This document shows positions 1 to 10,545 of a stretch of 64,000 bases of DNA, in pieces. Both the position numbers and the translations under genes were made by a program. Origin of the DNA: Gracilariopsis chorda (Eukaryota > Rhodophyta > Florideophyceae > Gracilariales > Gracilariaceae); contig NBIV01000216.1 of assembly GCA_003194525.1 (NCBI GenBank), forward strand, positions 62,001-126,000, read 5' to 3'. The first letter of the stretch is position 1. Each line of letters starts with the position of its first letter. Below the pieces are notes generated by a model, which saw only the letters and a program-made list of their open reading frames with translations, was not told where the DNA came from and made no database searches.

Positions 1-2
1 TA

Positions 3-131
3 CAATACCGTCAGAGAAACGCCCTTTTTAACCGGTTTGTAGATCGTTACAGACCGGGGCGAAGACTTCACTTCGGCAACTGCGACGAAGGGTACGAAGG
101 CAATGACGACGAGTTCGACGAGGGTTTGTAG
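3..131 (+). CDS. 3' end of a gene entering from the left edge (partial)
   Basis: The frame beginning at base 3 is open to a TAG at 129-131 and gives 42 residues. They are basic first (NRFVDRYRPGRRLHF) and then strongly acidic and glycine-rich (EGNDDEFDEG). A basic-then-acidic tail of this kind is typical of real eukaryotic C-termini and unlike the neighbouring noncoding DNA. No domain can be recognised from so short a piece, so no function is proposed. It could be a chance open frame; the residue bias is the only support. Confidence 0.35.
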   Translation, partial: QYRQRNALFNRFVDRYRPGRRLHFGNCDEGYEGNDDEFDEGL

Positions 132-2563
132 CTCATGCCACAGAAAAATATAAGGGTTACCGCTAGCTATCCTACCCATTGCAAGGGGAATACAGAAGTT
201 TGCGGGATCCTTTTTCGTGAGGAAAAATACATGTTGATGGCATGCTTCTGAAACTCATTGCGCCTCACCTGTTTTGCTCGGACACGAGCGTTTTGTGCAA
301 GTTTCTCATGCGCGACATTGACCAGACAGCTCGTTCAGGTGCTTTCTTATTCATCCTGTACACGAACGGATTCGCTAGCAGGGCACTCTTGTTGGGCTGT
401 ATCTTGCATTCTTTGCACGGAATGAGAAATCAAACGTTAACGACGAGGATTGCTCAACAGTTCCTGAAGCGTGTACAAAAGTTGCAGATAACTGTCTGGT
501 TGGCTGGTTTTTGATGGAGTTCGTACCGTGCCTTCATGAAAGACGCGGTAGCTACGAACTCCAAGAACTGTATGTCAACGTTGGGACGGGTGGCTGTACA
601 TGTTCCAATTTGTCGGAGTGAATTCGTTTGCTCGTGGCAAAGATGAAGACGCAAGGCTTTCTTCAATGACCTCGTAGCGCAGAGCAACAAGCAAACCTAG
701 GTGTGGTTTATCGTTGCTGTAGCCGCAGTTCTGTGGCGAGCAAAAGCTGATCGATAAGCAGCACTAATCAACGCGTGAAACTCTGGGTTTATCCTTCAGT
801 TTCTTTTTGGTTCCTTTGTTGTGGACCTCACGACTTTTAGTGAAGACACTGAAGGAGACTGTACTTTGTTGGAATACTAACCGGGAATTTGCTGTCTGCT
901 TCCCGGATCAATGGTATGGCTTTTGAGAAGATATGTAAATGCCCCAACAGCTCTATAGAGGGCCACGACGGCTCCAACTTGGAGACACATTTCACCTGGA
1001 GGAGTCTAACGGCAGCAGATGGTATAGCAAAATATAATTGAAGGATGAAATGTTTTTAAACCTTGGACCAGCATGCCCAGTTGAATTTTGTACAACGCCA
1101 CGCCATCGTATTTTTTTCTTTCTTTGTACAGTAGTACGAGGATGTTGGCACCGTTGGTACAACAAAGTAGGTGCAGTGTTTACCAGGGTTAATAAAACGT
1201 AAACAGCGTACGGAATAATGATGGCATCGTTGACCGGTCAGATGGAGAGAGCGATCGCATAAAGATTCTTCAAATGGCTGCACGGTCGTTGGCAAAGAGC
1301 TCTCCCTTCAAACACGATCTCTTACGCAACGTTTTAGTGTTTTAATTCGTCCAAGGGCTGCTTGGTACAATCCGTGACAGGGCGGAATGACACGGTTGTG
1401 ATGCAAGAAAATGATGAAGTGTGGCAAAGTTGATGTTGCACTTGAGGGGGAGTTTAAGAGCTTGGTAGCACTGAAGAAGTTGGTGGATTTGTGGACACGG
1501 CGCTTTGGAATTTTGGTGTTTGTGTTAAGGGGCTCAAGCTGTTGACATTGTTGGGTACGGTTTATGCTACAAGGGAAATTGGCCGTTAGAAAGGCAGCAG
1601 ATACTGGTAGAAATCAAGAGCGCGCTATTGTATTCGCGTGACTGTGTAGCTATACATATGCACGTATAAAAGAGAGACTGTGTAGCAGATTTCAAATGAA
1701 GGTCTACTGGGTTGTGGCACTCCGCCACAAGTTGGGAAGGTCGGCAATGTTGAAAAGGGTTAATCCCTTGCGGGTAATCCTTGTACAGAAGCTTCCAGAG
1801 ACGCTTGAGATGAGGTTGTGCTTCGAGTGCGCCAAGCATGGCTGTGAGGCAAAGCCGGTTGGCAACTGCGGACCACTCACACTAGCCCAGTGGCGAAAAC
1901 GGGGACAAGTGCAGGGCGTCTGTACCAGACAAGTTTCAAATGGGATACATGCCAAGGCAGACAAGTCGCCGAGCAAATCAGTTGAGCAGTGGCGGAGGCG
2001 ATTGGGGCAGGGATAAACGTCGCCCATGCGTTCGGTGCCACTTCTCCACGAGCGGACCAAAAGGCGGCAACACGAGCACGGCGAAGTTGGGCACGCGCTC
2101 GCGAGAGGAGATGAGTGAACGGCGGAGCGTTGACAGACGCCGCCGTCGGCGGGCGCAGGCACTCAAGCAGCGGCACAGGCGGCGCAGCGCCAAATGGGCG
2201 GCGCACGACAGAGCGACAGGTGTACGTTCCACAACCGCCCGCCGCACGATCTGCGCGCGCGCCATGCGCCCGCCGCCACAAACAGCTCGCCACTTGTCAC
2301 TGCGCCCCACAGCGCGTCCGCCATTGGTCGCAACTCACGTGCCACGCGTCGCCACCAGTGCCACGTGTTGCGTCTCGTCCCGTCATAACGCTCAATGCAA
2401 CGCGCGCAGCGAGCGTGGCTTGCACTTGGCGGCTTGCGTGAAGCGCCGCCAAACGTTTGGCCAAACGTGCGCCAGTCACCTCAACCTCGGCGTGCACCCT
2501 TGTCGTGCTCTTAAGCTCCTGCTTCACCCCCATGTTCCCCGTCCCGCCTACCCGTAGTCACTC
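132..2563. other. Intergenic region with a CpG/GC-rich block
   Basis: No convincing gene is seen. All open frames are short and none resembles a known family. From about 1,980 to 2,530 the DNA becomes very rich in C, G and CpG, so open frames appear on both strands, all Arg/Ala/Pro-rich. I read this block as a promoter-proximal or low-complexity region of the gene starting at 2,674 rather than as coding. Confidence 0.5.
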
Positions 2564-2673
2564 TGCTCGTGCTTCCTTCTTGTAACTTCTGCCTGTTTCT
2601 TCCCCTTTCCCTTCTCTCCCACCCCCCTCCCCCCTTTGCTTTTCCACTTTCTCCTCTCTCTCTCTTTGTCGTC
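2564..2673 (+). promoter_or_regulatory. Polypyrimidine leader upstream of the ATPase-beta-like gene
   Basis: About 105 bases directly before the ATG at 2,674 are almost wholly C and T, including a CCCACCCCCCTCCCCCC run and a CTCTCTCTCTC run. Such a tract may mark the 5' leader or initiator of a highly expressed gene; that role is inferred. Confidence 0.4.
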
Positions 2674-3013
2674 ATGAAGCTCCCGAAGATTAAGCTGCCC
2701 ACCATCATCACCACCCGCGAGGAAACTGGACAGAAGGAAATTGTCGGTCTCACACCCAAGGAGTGGGTTGTCTCTACCGGTGTCTTGTGCGGCTTGTATG
2801 CCGTTCTAGCCGGTTACTTCACGGCTCTGCTTGTCATTGCCCAAAAAATCCGCAACGATCGTGACTACGTAAGTTTCACCGCCTCCACCACGACCTTCAC
2901 GTCACCTCCAACTTCATCCCGTCGCTTGTACTAACCCTGCTTTCCCTTTGCTTGTTTTCTTTCCACAGTTGGTTGTCCCCGGTACCGATGACCTTGGAAT
3001 CGACGACGAATAA
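2674..3013 (+). CDS. 79-aa single-pass membrane protein resembling the N-terminal part of Na,K-ATPase beta subunits
   Basis: Two exons, 2674-2868 and 2969-3013, join across a 100-bp phase-0 intron with a GTAAGT donor and a TTTCCACAG acceptor. The product is 79 residues. It has a basic cytosolic start, the sequence KEIVGLTPKEWVVSTGVLCG, one transmembrane segment (about residues 31-56) and a short acidic tail after VVPGTDDLG. Na,K/H,K-ATPase beta subunits have the same order: a short N-terminus, an E-F-x-GRT-x-x-SW element, one helix with LAG-x-F, then a P-G motif just outside the membrane. The large glycosylated ectodomain of that family is absent. If the likeness is real, this is a minimal regulatory subunit for a P-type ATPase; no such pump lies in the window. 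Otherwise it is an unassigned small membrane protein. The splice model is firm, the function tentative. Confidence 0.7.
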
Positions 3014-3950
3014 GCTTCAGTTGTCACCGTGCCGCTACCTTCCCCTTCCTCCGCTCTCTGTTTTCGTGCGTATGTCGCTCTTCCTCCAGAGGAAAGTTTG
3101 TCATGTTTTATGTCGGTCATATTCGAAGTAGCAAGTTAATCACCACCTGCTGTTTCGCATGGAGCAGCCTTTGTGCATACCGTCTGTAAAGTGCTCTTTA
3201 TTCTACACCCGCAGTCTTGCCATGTAGTCTTCCCCATTGGCAAACGTGGCCCGCAACCTTCCTCTGCCAAATCCTGTTACCTGTACGTTCTACTAGTTGA
3301 GCCTCTCGTCAGCGTTGTTTACTCATGATCTGGCCCTTGCAACATATCTCAACGCAAGTATGCTCATTCTCGGCCTCTGCCGACTTCGCGGGCCCGATCT
3401 GTTGCCAGCGGAGGTGAAAAAATACATCTTGCGTTCTGGCAATCCGCTTGCTGCGCTTGAGCCCTTTGCCTTATTCATCTTCTAATCGCTGCTGTAGGTG
3501 TCTTACTACGTGTACAACTTCGGCCCTTGGGACCCCGTTTGCCTTGAAGGTCGCCGAGGTACACTAATCGCTGCACCCTGCGGTTGTTCTCGCCGGAATG
3601 GTCGGGCACACCATAACGGGCGGAAATCTGTGTGGCAGCGCTGACGGCAGCTTCCCGCGTGATCCTTCACCACAGTGTGAACTAGCCCACGCGCGAGCCA
3701 TCAGCGGTGCTTTACTCTGTCGACGTGAAGCGTGCCAACCTGATGCCAGCGCAGCATCGTCGAATCATGGAGCATACTTCAGCTGCCGTCAACCGCCGGT
3801 GCCTCTCCTCTCTTATAAGATTCAATGGTGGTCCTGGGGAACAGCCTCTTCTTTTCGTCCTGTCGAGGAAAGGGCGACAAACCCTGGTAGCTGCTGTTGT
3901 TGTTTCCAATCCAGTATTATCTGCACATCGAGCACGAGTCTTTGAGCCGC
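3014..3950. other. Intergenic; 3' and 5' flanks only
   Basis: It holds the trailer of the upstream gene and the leader of the kinase-like gene at 3,951. Frames here are short and unrelated to known families. I see no repeat or RNA gene. Confidence 0.45.
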
Positions 3951-5360
3951 ATGAGTGTGGCTGAGGTTGAATCCAGCGTCGAAGAAGATCACCACTATGT
4001 CGCCATACTCACCTCCAACGGGACGCGATTGCTCGTCGATCGAACAGGTGAATGCAGTTTCGGTTTACCAAGCTTTGTTTCACACTGCGACGCTGTTATT
4101 TCCATCAAATATCTCTCGGCTCTCTCCGAGCATTTTGGAATAAACAAATGCTTACACATTGTTGAGGATGTGCAGTGTCTGGAAGAGCAGACAGATCCCA
4201 GGCATGACGGGTCGCTAGTAATCGTAGAGGTCGAAGACGACGGATACTGCACACTGGAACGTTTCGAACACGTTGAGTGGAAGCATCTGTTTCGAACTGA
4301 TAGCCTACGATGCGATTGTCCGTACGCACTTGGATTCCTTCGAGGTTTCTTAACACAGTCCGGAGGAGTAGACATGGACCGAAGTCTTTTACCCTGGTGC
4401 ATCCTTGGGTTCTATCGGAAAGTTTATTCTTCTGTTGACGAGTCTCTTGAAGGAACAAGTTATGTGAGAACTGGTTGCCCTCAGCAGGTCAGATTCTCCT
4501 ACCACTCAACGGTTTATCGTATCCCAACAGCAACTGGTTATGTATTTGTGAAATACGTATCAGAAAAGAGCACCGAAATCCCTAAAACGAGTGTTATAAC
4601 TGGATGTCTCCCTGAAGTGAGCCAAAGCCCAATGTGCATCAACACAAAGCTCAACGCACTATTCACTGTTGACTTTGGTATGCCATTGACTGACACTTGC
4701 TTTGCAATGAACAGACCTGCGGCTGGCTACGAAAATGTGTTGAGCGTTTCCGGGCTTGTACTGGAGCGATGGGCACGAACGCAGCAACAGTCCAGCTCAT
4801 TCTTAGCAGACCTTGTAGCGGGTGGTGTGCCTGTGCGTGATGAAGAGTGGATTTGGAGAGGACTTTTAAGGGTTGAAACTTTTGCAAATAGAAACTTAAG
4901 CTCCGTTCCGGGGATTTCATGTCAGTTGCAGTTTGGCCGGTCTTACCTGGAGTGCGTTTTTCGTGTATGGAAAGATATTCCTCTTCCAAACACGCTTGTT
5001 CACGGCGACCTTAATGAGTCTAATATGGCACAACCAGAGGGTCCCGGTACCTCGTTTCTGTTCTTTGATTGGGAGCTTTCATATATTGGACACCCGTTTC
5101 TTGACCTACTAGATGAAAAGTGGAATCCTGTGTTTAGGGGTGTGGGAAAGTTCCTTGAGAGTTGGGCAAAGTACGCCGGAATTAGTCTGAAGAAGGCGGA
5201 GGAACTGGCGATTTGGACAAAACCAGTGGGACACCTTGTGACAGCAATAATAGAATTAGAGAACCCGTCTTTGCCGGAAGTCTTTCGCAAGAGCTCGGTG
5301 AGTTCAGGTATACAGTCCTTCATTGAAGCGGCTTGTTCTCAGTCTGAAGACCTGGCATGA
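3951..5360 (+). CDS. APH/choline-kinase-fold phosphotransferase-like protein
   Basis: An uninterrupted frame of 469 residues starts at the first ATG (MSVAEVESS); the frame is open upstream only to non-ATG codons. Near residue 350 it has LVHGDLNESN, the HGD-x-x-x-x-N catalytic loop of the aminoglycoside-phosphotransferase/choline-kinase clan. FFDWELSYIGHP follows about 20 residues later and supplies the Mg-binding aspartate; GHP-x-x-DL is also usual for the clan. Both catalytic elements are intact, so an active small-molecule or protein kinase is plausible. The first 110 or so residues (AILTSNGTRLLVDRTGECSF onward) look like a separate alpha/beta domain, faintly Nudix-like but without a Nudix box; I do not recognise it. 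The substrate is unknown. It is a stand-alone single-exon gene. Confidence 0.75.
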   Translation: MSVAEVESSVEEDHHYVAILTSNGTRLLVDRTGECSFGLPSFVSHCDAVISIKYLSALSEHFGINKCLHIVEDVQCLEEQTDPRHDGSLVIVEVEDDGYCTLERFEHVEWKHLFRTDSLRCDCPYALGFLRGFLTQSGGVDMDRSLLPWCILGFYRKVYSSVDESLEGTSYVRTGCPQQVRFSYHSTVYRIPTATGYVFVKYVSEKSTEIPKTSVITGCLPEVSQSPMCINTKLNALFTVDFGMPLTDTCFAMNRPAAGYENVLSVSGLVLERWARTQQQSSSFLADLVAGGVPVRDEEWIWRGLLRVETFANRNLSSVPGISCQLQFGRSYLECVFRVWKDIPLPNTLVHGDLNESNMAQPEGPGTSFLFFDWELSYIGHPFLDLLDEKWNPVFRGVGKFLESWAKYAGISLKKAEELAIWTKPVGHLVTAIIELENPSLPEVFRKSSVSSGIQSFIEAACSQSEDLA

Positions 5361-6217
5361 AGCAGATCACTTGTATTTGTAATCTCATGTCTTCCTCCAT
5401 TCGGGATTACAATGAGCAAGAGCAACGACTTGACGAATATCTTTAGGAGTAGAGCTTACTCCTGTTCATGTGTGATCTTTGGTGCTCAGTTATCGTATAA
5501 CCCTTCGGAACAGAGCGCACTTAGGCAGATATTTGAGTTCGGACCTCAACGTACAGCAGTCCTGGATACACGATAAACGTTCTACAGCAGGGCGCCGGGC
5601 CGGGGCACTAGAGTCAACACCTTTCAAAGGAAAGGGTTAGCAGACTGCTAACCCTCTGTGGTGGCATCCTGAGGTCAGCAGTTGAACCTCGGCTCAACTG
5701 TAAATTAATCCCTTATGGGTGGGGGTAGGATTGCTCTGGTCGTATCACGTCGTAGGTCAAGACAATTACAAGAGGCTGTTCCTTGGGGAAGCTCTTTCTA
5801 CAAGGGTGCATCAGAAAACCCGAAACTCAACTTAAAACAGAGCACTTTCCTCTTCCGTTTGCGGAACATCAATGTCGTTAGCCACTTAAGATTAAGAGAC
5901 GCGTTCAGCTCTATTCGTTGGGACCGAACGATATATATACATAGTGCAGAATCGCGCCACTTCTTACTCCACGGGTGACGTATGTGTGCAGGTACACTAC
6001 TGTGCATGAGCACATATTCCGATGTCGGTGTGACACATCCTCCTGGAAAGCTTGGCGCACGTCTTCAAGAGGATTCATAAAACCTCGTTTGTTCTGGAGG
6101 CCAGGCCAGGTTGCCCCACTATATAGTGGCAGGGGCTTCCCAAGGCGTAGCTGTCAGAAACGGACCAAGAATACATACACGGTTCAGCACCCAAGTGTTG
6201 TTTGCCTTATGTTTACT
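5361..6217. other. Intergenic between convergent genes
   Basis: No gene is supported. It contains the 3' flanks of the kinase-like gene (plus) and kinesin-5 (minus). A short inverted motif at about 5,632-5,656 (GGGTTAGCAGACTGCTAACCC) can form a small hairpin. Confidence 0.45.
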
Positions 6218-9200
6218 TTACATCCCTCCTAATTTTCGTGCGTGAGATCTACCTCGCGGGAGAGGGATTCCAGTCGGCCTCTTTCTGCTAACCTGGTCAA
6301 GGTTCCTTTTCCTTCGTCGTGATTCTCTTCTGTTTGTGGTGTCGATCAAAATAACCGAGTCTGCGGTCTCGTCTTCACCAATTTCGCTTACGCTTCCCTT
6401 TTCGCTTGACGTTTCGACGCCTTGCACATGATTGACGTCATCTGTCGATGTTTCAGTGGCTTCCCCACTTTCATATCTCGACGTATAGGAAGCTGATGAC
6501 CTTCTACTCTCACCATTTTCAGAAGTATCCCGACTACCACTGTCAAACAGTGCCTTATTACACGTCATGATATCCTGATTCAGGGCAACATCGCGGCAAA
6601 TGTTATCTATCGGCACTTCCGGGGACTTTGTGGTGGTACGAAATTCCGCCAATAGTTCTTCGTGGTTCGGTGTGCGAGCCAGTACAACTGGCTTAGGCCA
6701 TTCCCTTCTCTTCGGAGCTTTGCTTGCATTATCGTCACACAAAATGTTGTAGGCTTCGACCTCGCTTTGAATACCATTCATCACCTTCTCACTGATTTCA
6801 GACTTCAGGAGGCCTGCTTCGTCTGTTATGCCCTTAAGTTCGCTACCAAGACTTTCGACAGCCTTGCTAGCCTTATCCGCCACTTTCGCATTCGCCAAAA
6901 GCATACCTTGACGACTCTCTTGAACTGATGCGTCACGAGTATCTGTATGCTGTTTTCTCTGTTCTAGATTCTGCTCTCGGAAGCTGAGAACCGAGTTCCG
7001 AGTCTCGTGCAATATTGCATTCGTTTCCTTGGTCACAGCATCAAGCGATGTTGCTACTTCTTCTGTATTGAAGAGAACTTCAGCAACGGATTTAGACATA
7101 GAATCAACTGATTGGGCATGCGACTTCGAAAGCTCGTCTACCTCGCGCTCGGCAAAGTGGATCTTGGATTTCATTGCCTCCTGTGCCTCAGCCATATGCT
7201 TGGCGTGCGATTCTTGATGATTCTGTAAAGTGGTTCGGATGGAATCGAACTGGCCACAGATATCACCAACGGCGGTCTTCATCTCCAGGTTGCGGTTGGT
7301 AATTCTTTCAGACCTTGCTCCAATTAATTCATTCATCGTCAGAGTAATATTCGCAAGAATATCATCCTTCAGGGCATGAAGAGCCTTCTGCTCCATTTCA
7401 GAATCTCTCTGCTGAGCACTCTGGAGTTTTTCGACTGCACTGGACTGCGTTTCCAAAGATTCCGAAATGATACTACCCAGTTGTTGAAGCATGTCATGTT
7501 GCTCCTTTGCGAGACGATTGAGTTCTGATACTTGAGCACTAGAATGTCGTTCTACAGAAGCTTTCATTTCCGACACATATCCAGCGATGGCAGATACTGA
7601 TTCAGAGACTCGGTGGCAAGTACCTTCAATAACCTTCTTTGTCGCGAGCAACTTTGAGGAATGAGAAGACATGTTCTTCGTCACCTGGCCCACGTGCTCG
7701 TCGTACTCTTTCTGGAGACTTGCCTCTCTGGTGAGTACCGAAGCGGCATGTTCATCGTCCTCCTTCTTGAGAAGCTGAAGTAGATGGTCAACTTCATTCT
7801 CGATTCCAGAAAGGCGATCGTTCAAGCAATTCGCAACGTCTTCCATTTTGTTCCGAGACTCATCCATTGACTTAAACTGACGCCCTGTGAATTGGCGGAG
7901 CGTTTCAGATACTTCAGAAACTTGCTCTGCGACAGATTTCTTCAAGCTGGTTAGACTGCTTTGGTTCTCTTTCTCAAGCTGGCTCATGACTTCAACACGA
8001 GTGTGAAGTGCATCCGCTTCCGAAACGCATACGGAGACCTCTTTTTGCAATAGACGCCCTTGATCGTACAAGCGCTCTTCGGTTGCAACATGGCTCCTCG
8101 TGAGGAACGAATATTCATTTCGCTGTTGTATCGTTTGTGCCAGTGTGTCCTTTGTAATAACTAGTTCATTAGTGATGTTGTGTAGGGAGGTTTGAGTTTC
8201 TTTCAACTGGTCCTGATTTGTCTGCAGCGCATCCTGTGTGTTAGCCAACTTATCCTTCAGGGAACCAAGCCTCTTTTCGTATTCCTCGCTTCTGGTTTCT
8301 AAAGAGTTAATCTCTTCTCGCTGCTGTCGTGCTAAATTCTGCAGTTTTTCGAACTCATCTGGTGGTAGATAAACTCCGTTCTTTTCTCGAGTGGCATTGA
8401 GCTCCCGCTTTAGTCGAGAGATTTCCTCCGTGTATTCCTTCAGCAAGACATGTTTCGCTATCATTTGATTGACAGTTGGTCGGTTCTTAATGCTCTTTGC
8501 ACGGTATGCATAATCCAAAGTCGACGCTGTTTCCTCGACACTTGAGGACCCTGGTGTCACAGTGGCGATGACACATGTTTTATTGCGGCCTCCTAAAGAC
8601 TCCTGCAAGAGCCTTGTTAGTTTTGAATCTCGATATGGAACATGTGGATGACGGTCGACAAGGGCAGTGATAACCCTACCCAGGGTGAGGAGACTCTGGT
8701 TAATATTGCCAGCTTCTCTTGCTCTTCCTCTGACGGCTCCACTTCTGCCAACGTTCTCTGAACCTGCCAAATCAACAAGGTTTAGTTTTCCAACCTTCAA
8801 AAGGTCGGCACCCTCGGGCGTAGACTGCTTAATATGGATGGTGATGGAGAAAATTGAGTGTGAGCGCGAAGAGTATTTGTTCATTAGAGTTTCTGCTGTC
8901 TTTCGCTTTGCTGCAGACCGGTCAAGCACTGCAAAGATTTCATCTTCGCTTCTTACAACGACGTCTTCCAGACCTTGAACAAATGTTCCTTTCTGTGGAT
9001 CCTCGTATACTCGCAGTAAATCTCCAGGATCATGATCCGGACCAAGAAGGTCGGATAGTTGTTCGTTATAAAGCTCCAAATGGCTCACCCGAACCGAGTG
9101 CTCGTCTGTCAAACTTCGCAAATGATCGAAGATTTGCTTCACAGACCTTGGTATGATCCCGGCATTCTCGGCGAGGCGCCGTTGAGCAATAGCAACCATG

Positions 9201-9610
9201 TCGGCATCACGACGTCCTTCCATGGTGTGGGTCTTACCAGTTCCAGTTTGTCCATAAGCGAAAACAGTGCAATTGTACCCCTCCAGTACTTCGTCGACGA
9301 TAGGTTCAACTACCCTTTCAAAAACGTCAGCTTGGGTTGCGTCCATGCCAAATACATGGTCGTACGTAAATGTTTTCTTGCCGGACGATATCCCTGGCAG
9401 AGCGCTCGTCTTGCGCTGCAACCCCGAGGCACTGAGAATAACCTCCTTGCGGATCGGATCACATTGCAGAATTGAACGCTCGCCCTGTGATTTTTCTCTG
9501 TCGTTCAAAGGTCGGCACCGCACAGCAACTTGTACGTTGACAGAACGAGGAGGATGGGCCCCTCGTTGTCCCTGACGGACATACCCGCCAGGAGAAAGCG
9601 ACGAAGACAT
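6218..9610 (-). CDS. Kinesin-5 (BimC/Eg5 family) mitotic motor
   Basis: A single exon encodes 1,130 residues from the ATG at 9,610 (MSSSLSPGG). The N-terminal motor domain (about residues 20-380) has the P-loop AYGQTGTGKTHTMEG, switch I NKYSSRSHSIF, switch II VDLAGSENVGRSG and the run REAGNINQSLLTLGRVITAL. The neck sequence KEYTEEISRLKRELNATREK followed by NGVYLPP is diagnostic of kinesin-5, the plus-end-directed homotetramer that slides antiparallel spindle microtubules apart. A long coiled coil (about 395-990) is rich in E, K, Q and S. The tail is Ser/Arg-rich and ends in a basic segment (RRESRRRKRN). The tail has one short TP-containing stretch (VLARTPNHEE) where the Cdk-regulated BimC box would sit, but it does not match the consensus well. 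Length fits the family (about 1,000-1,200). Confidence 0.95.
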   Translation of the reverse strand: MSSSLSPGGYVRQGQRGAHPPRSVNVQVAVRCRPLNDREKSQGERSILQCDPIRKEVILSASGLQRKTSALPGISSGKKTFTYDHVFGMDATQADVFERVVEPIVDEVLEGYNCTVFAYGQTGTGKTHTMEGRRDADMVAIAQRRLAENAGIIPRSVKQIFDHLRSLTDEHSVRVSHLELYNEQLSDLLGPDHDPGDLLRVYEDPQKGTFVQGLEDVVVRSEDEIFAVLDRSAAKRKTAETLMNKYSSRSHSIFSITIHIKQSTPEGADLLKVGKLNLVDLAGSENVGRSGAVRGRAREAGNINQSLLTLGRVITALVDRHPHVPYRDSKLTRLLQESLGGRNKTCVIATVTPGSSSVEETASTLDYAYRAKSIKNRPTVNQMIAKHVLLKEYTEEISRLKRELNATREKNGVYLPPDEFEKLQNLARQQREEINSLETRSEEYEKRLGSLKDKLANTQDALQTNQDQLKETQTSLHNITNELVITKDTLAQTIQQRNEYSFLTRSHVATEERLYDQGRLLQKEVSVCVSEADALHTRVEVMSQLEKENQSSLTSLKKSVAEQVSEVSETLRQFTGRQFKSMDESRNKMEDVANCLNDRLSGIENEVDHLLQLLKKEDDEHAASVLTREASLQKEYDEHVGQVTKNMSSHSSKLLATKKVIEGTCHRVSESVSAIAGYVSEMKASVERHSSAQVSELNRLAKEQHDMLQQLGSIISESLETQSSAVEKLQSAQQRDSEMEQKALHALKDDILANITLTMNELIGARSERITNRNLEMKTAVGDICGQFDSIRTTLQNHQESHAKHMAEAQEAMKSKIHFAEREVDELSKSHAQSVDSMSKSVAEVLFNTEEVATSLDAVTKETNAILHETRNSVLSFREQNLEQRKQHTDTRDASVQESRQGMLLANAKVADKASKAVESLGSELKGITDEAGLLKSEISEKVMNGIQSEVEAYNILCDDNASKAPKRREWPKPVVLARTPNHEELLAEFRTTTKSPEVPIDNICRDVALNQDIMTCNKALFDSGSRDTSENGESRRSSASYTSRYESGEATETSTDDVNHVQGVETSSEKGSVSEIGEDETADSVILIDTTNRRESRRRKRNLDQVSRKRPTGIPLPRGRSHARKLGGM

Positions 9611-10545
9611 CCGCGGGCGTTGGAGCAAAGCGTGTAGGGTCGTTGAAGCGTGTAGGCTTGCGGAGCTGAAACAAGTGCCGAGCGTTCTGATGCAATCGGA
9701 TGTGACGTTTAGAGCTGAAAGCGCGGGCTATGAAGCAACAAAGGTGTTGGGGCGTCCAACAGTAAAGGCCAAGCAAGGTGCAGCGTGGAAAGGGGTGCGT
9801 CGAAGTGGATGTAGCTTAGGGCGAGTTAACGTTTACGATTGATGCAGGGTAGAGCGCCAGGAAGCGTACTTTTCTGTTCAAATCGGGCCAAAGTAAGCGC
9901 ATCCAGTGCATGTCGCAGATAATTGCTTCAAACCTCAAACGTTCACATTCAAGGGAAGGCTTGCCATTCATTCCTGTTGCCGCCAAATTTGAATTTTTGA
10001 ATGCCCAAATTCCACTGTTTCATTCAAGCTGGAACACGTTGCAAGCTGTCATGCAATGCAAACGGCAGTGGCTGCCGCAGCGCCCAGAAGCCTAAGTCTG
10101 CACTTGCAAGCCATCGAGGATGGAACGCTCTAAGCCAAACGCCCTAAAAGACGGGAAAAGAAAGCTCACACTCGTCCTCTTTCATTCGAAGCAGGCACAA
10201 ACACTGCGAAGGTGTCGAAGTGAAGAAGTTCTCTGTGAAGAGAGTGCCTTCATAAGAACATTGTCTCCAAAATTGTCAAAAATCAAATAGTTTCAGCAAT
10301 TGAGTCATAGATTTCCATGGAAAACGCCTAGAGCCCGGACGCCATGTACAAGAATGAAGTAGCCAAGAATTCTCCGCGAGCGTCACCAGTCCATCCTTTG
10401 CTCTTCTATTGCAGCTCATCGCGCTTTGGATGTGAGTAATCTATACCTCCATTCACAACTCGGCAACCCTCCCAGCGAAATCAAGGAACGCCAAAAAGGC
10501 GGTCAAATGAAAACCCCTTCACTGGGAATCCAGGGGCTATTGATC
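9611..10545. other. Intergenic; upstream region of kinesin-5
   Basis: No gene supported. It separates the kinesin-5 start from the stop codon of the DOA1/PLAA gene on the same strand, so it should hold the kinesin promoter and the PLAA 3' end. No TATA element or repeat stands out. Confidence 0.45.

Noticed and set aside
1940-2557. Long Arg/Ala-rich open frames on both strands
   Set aside because: They arise from the CpG-rich composition, overlap in up to five frames, and have no family resemblance.
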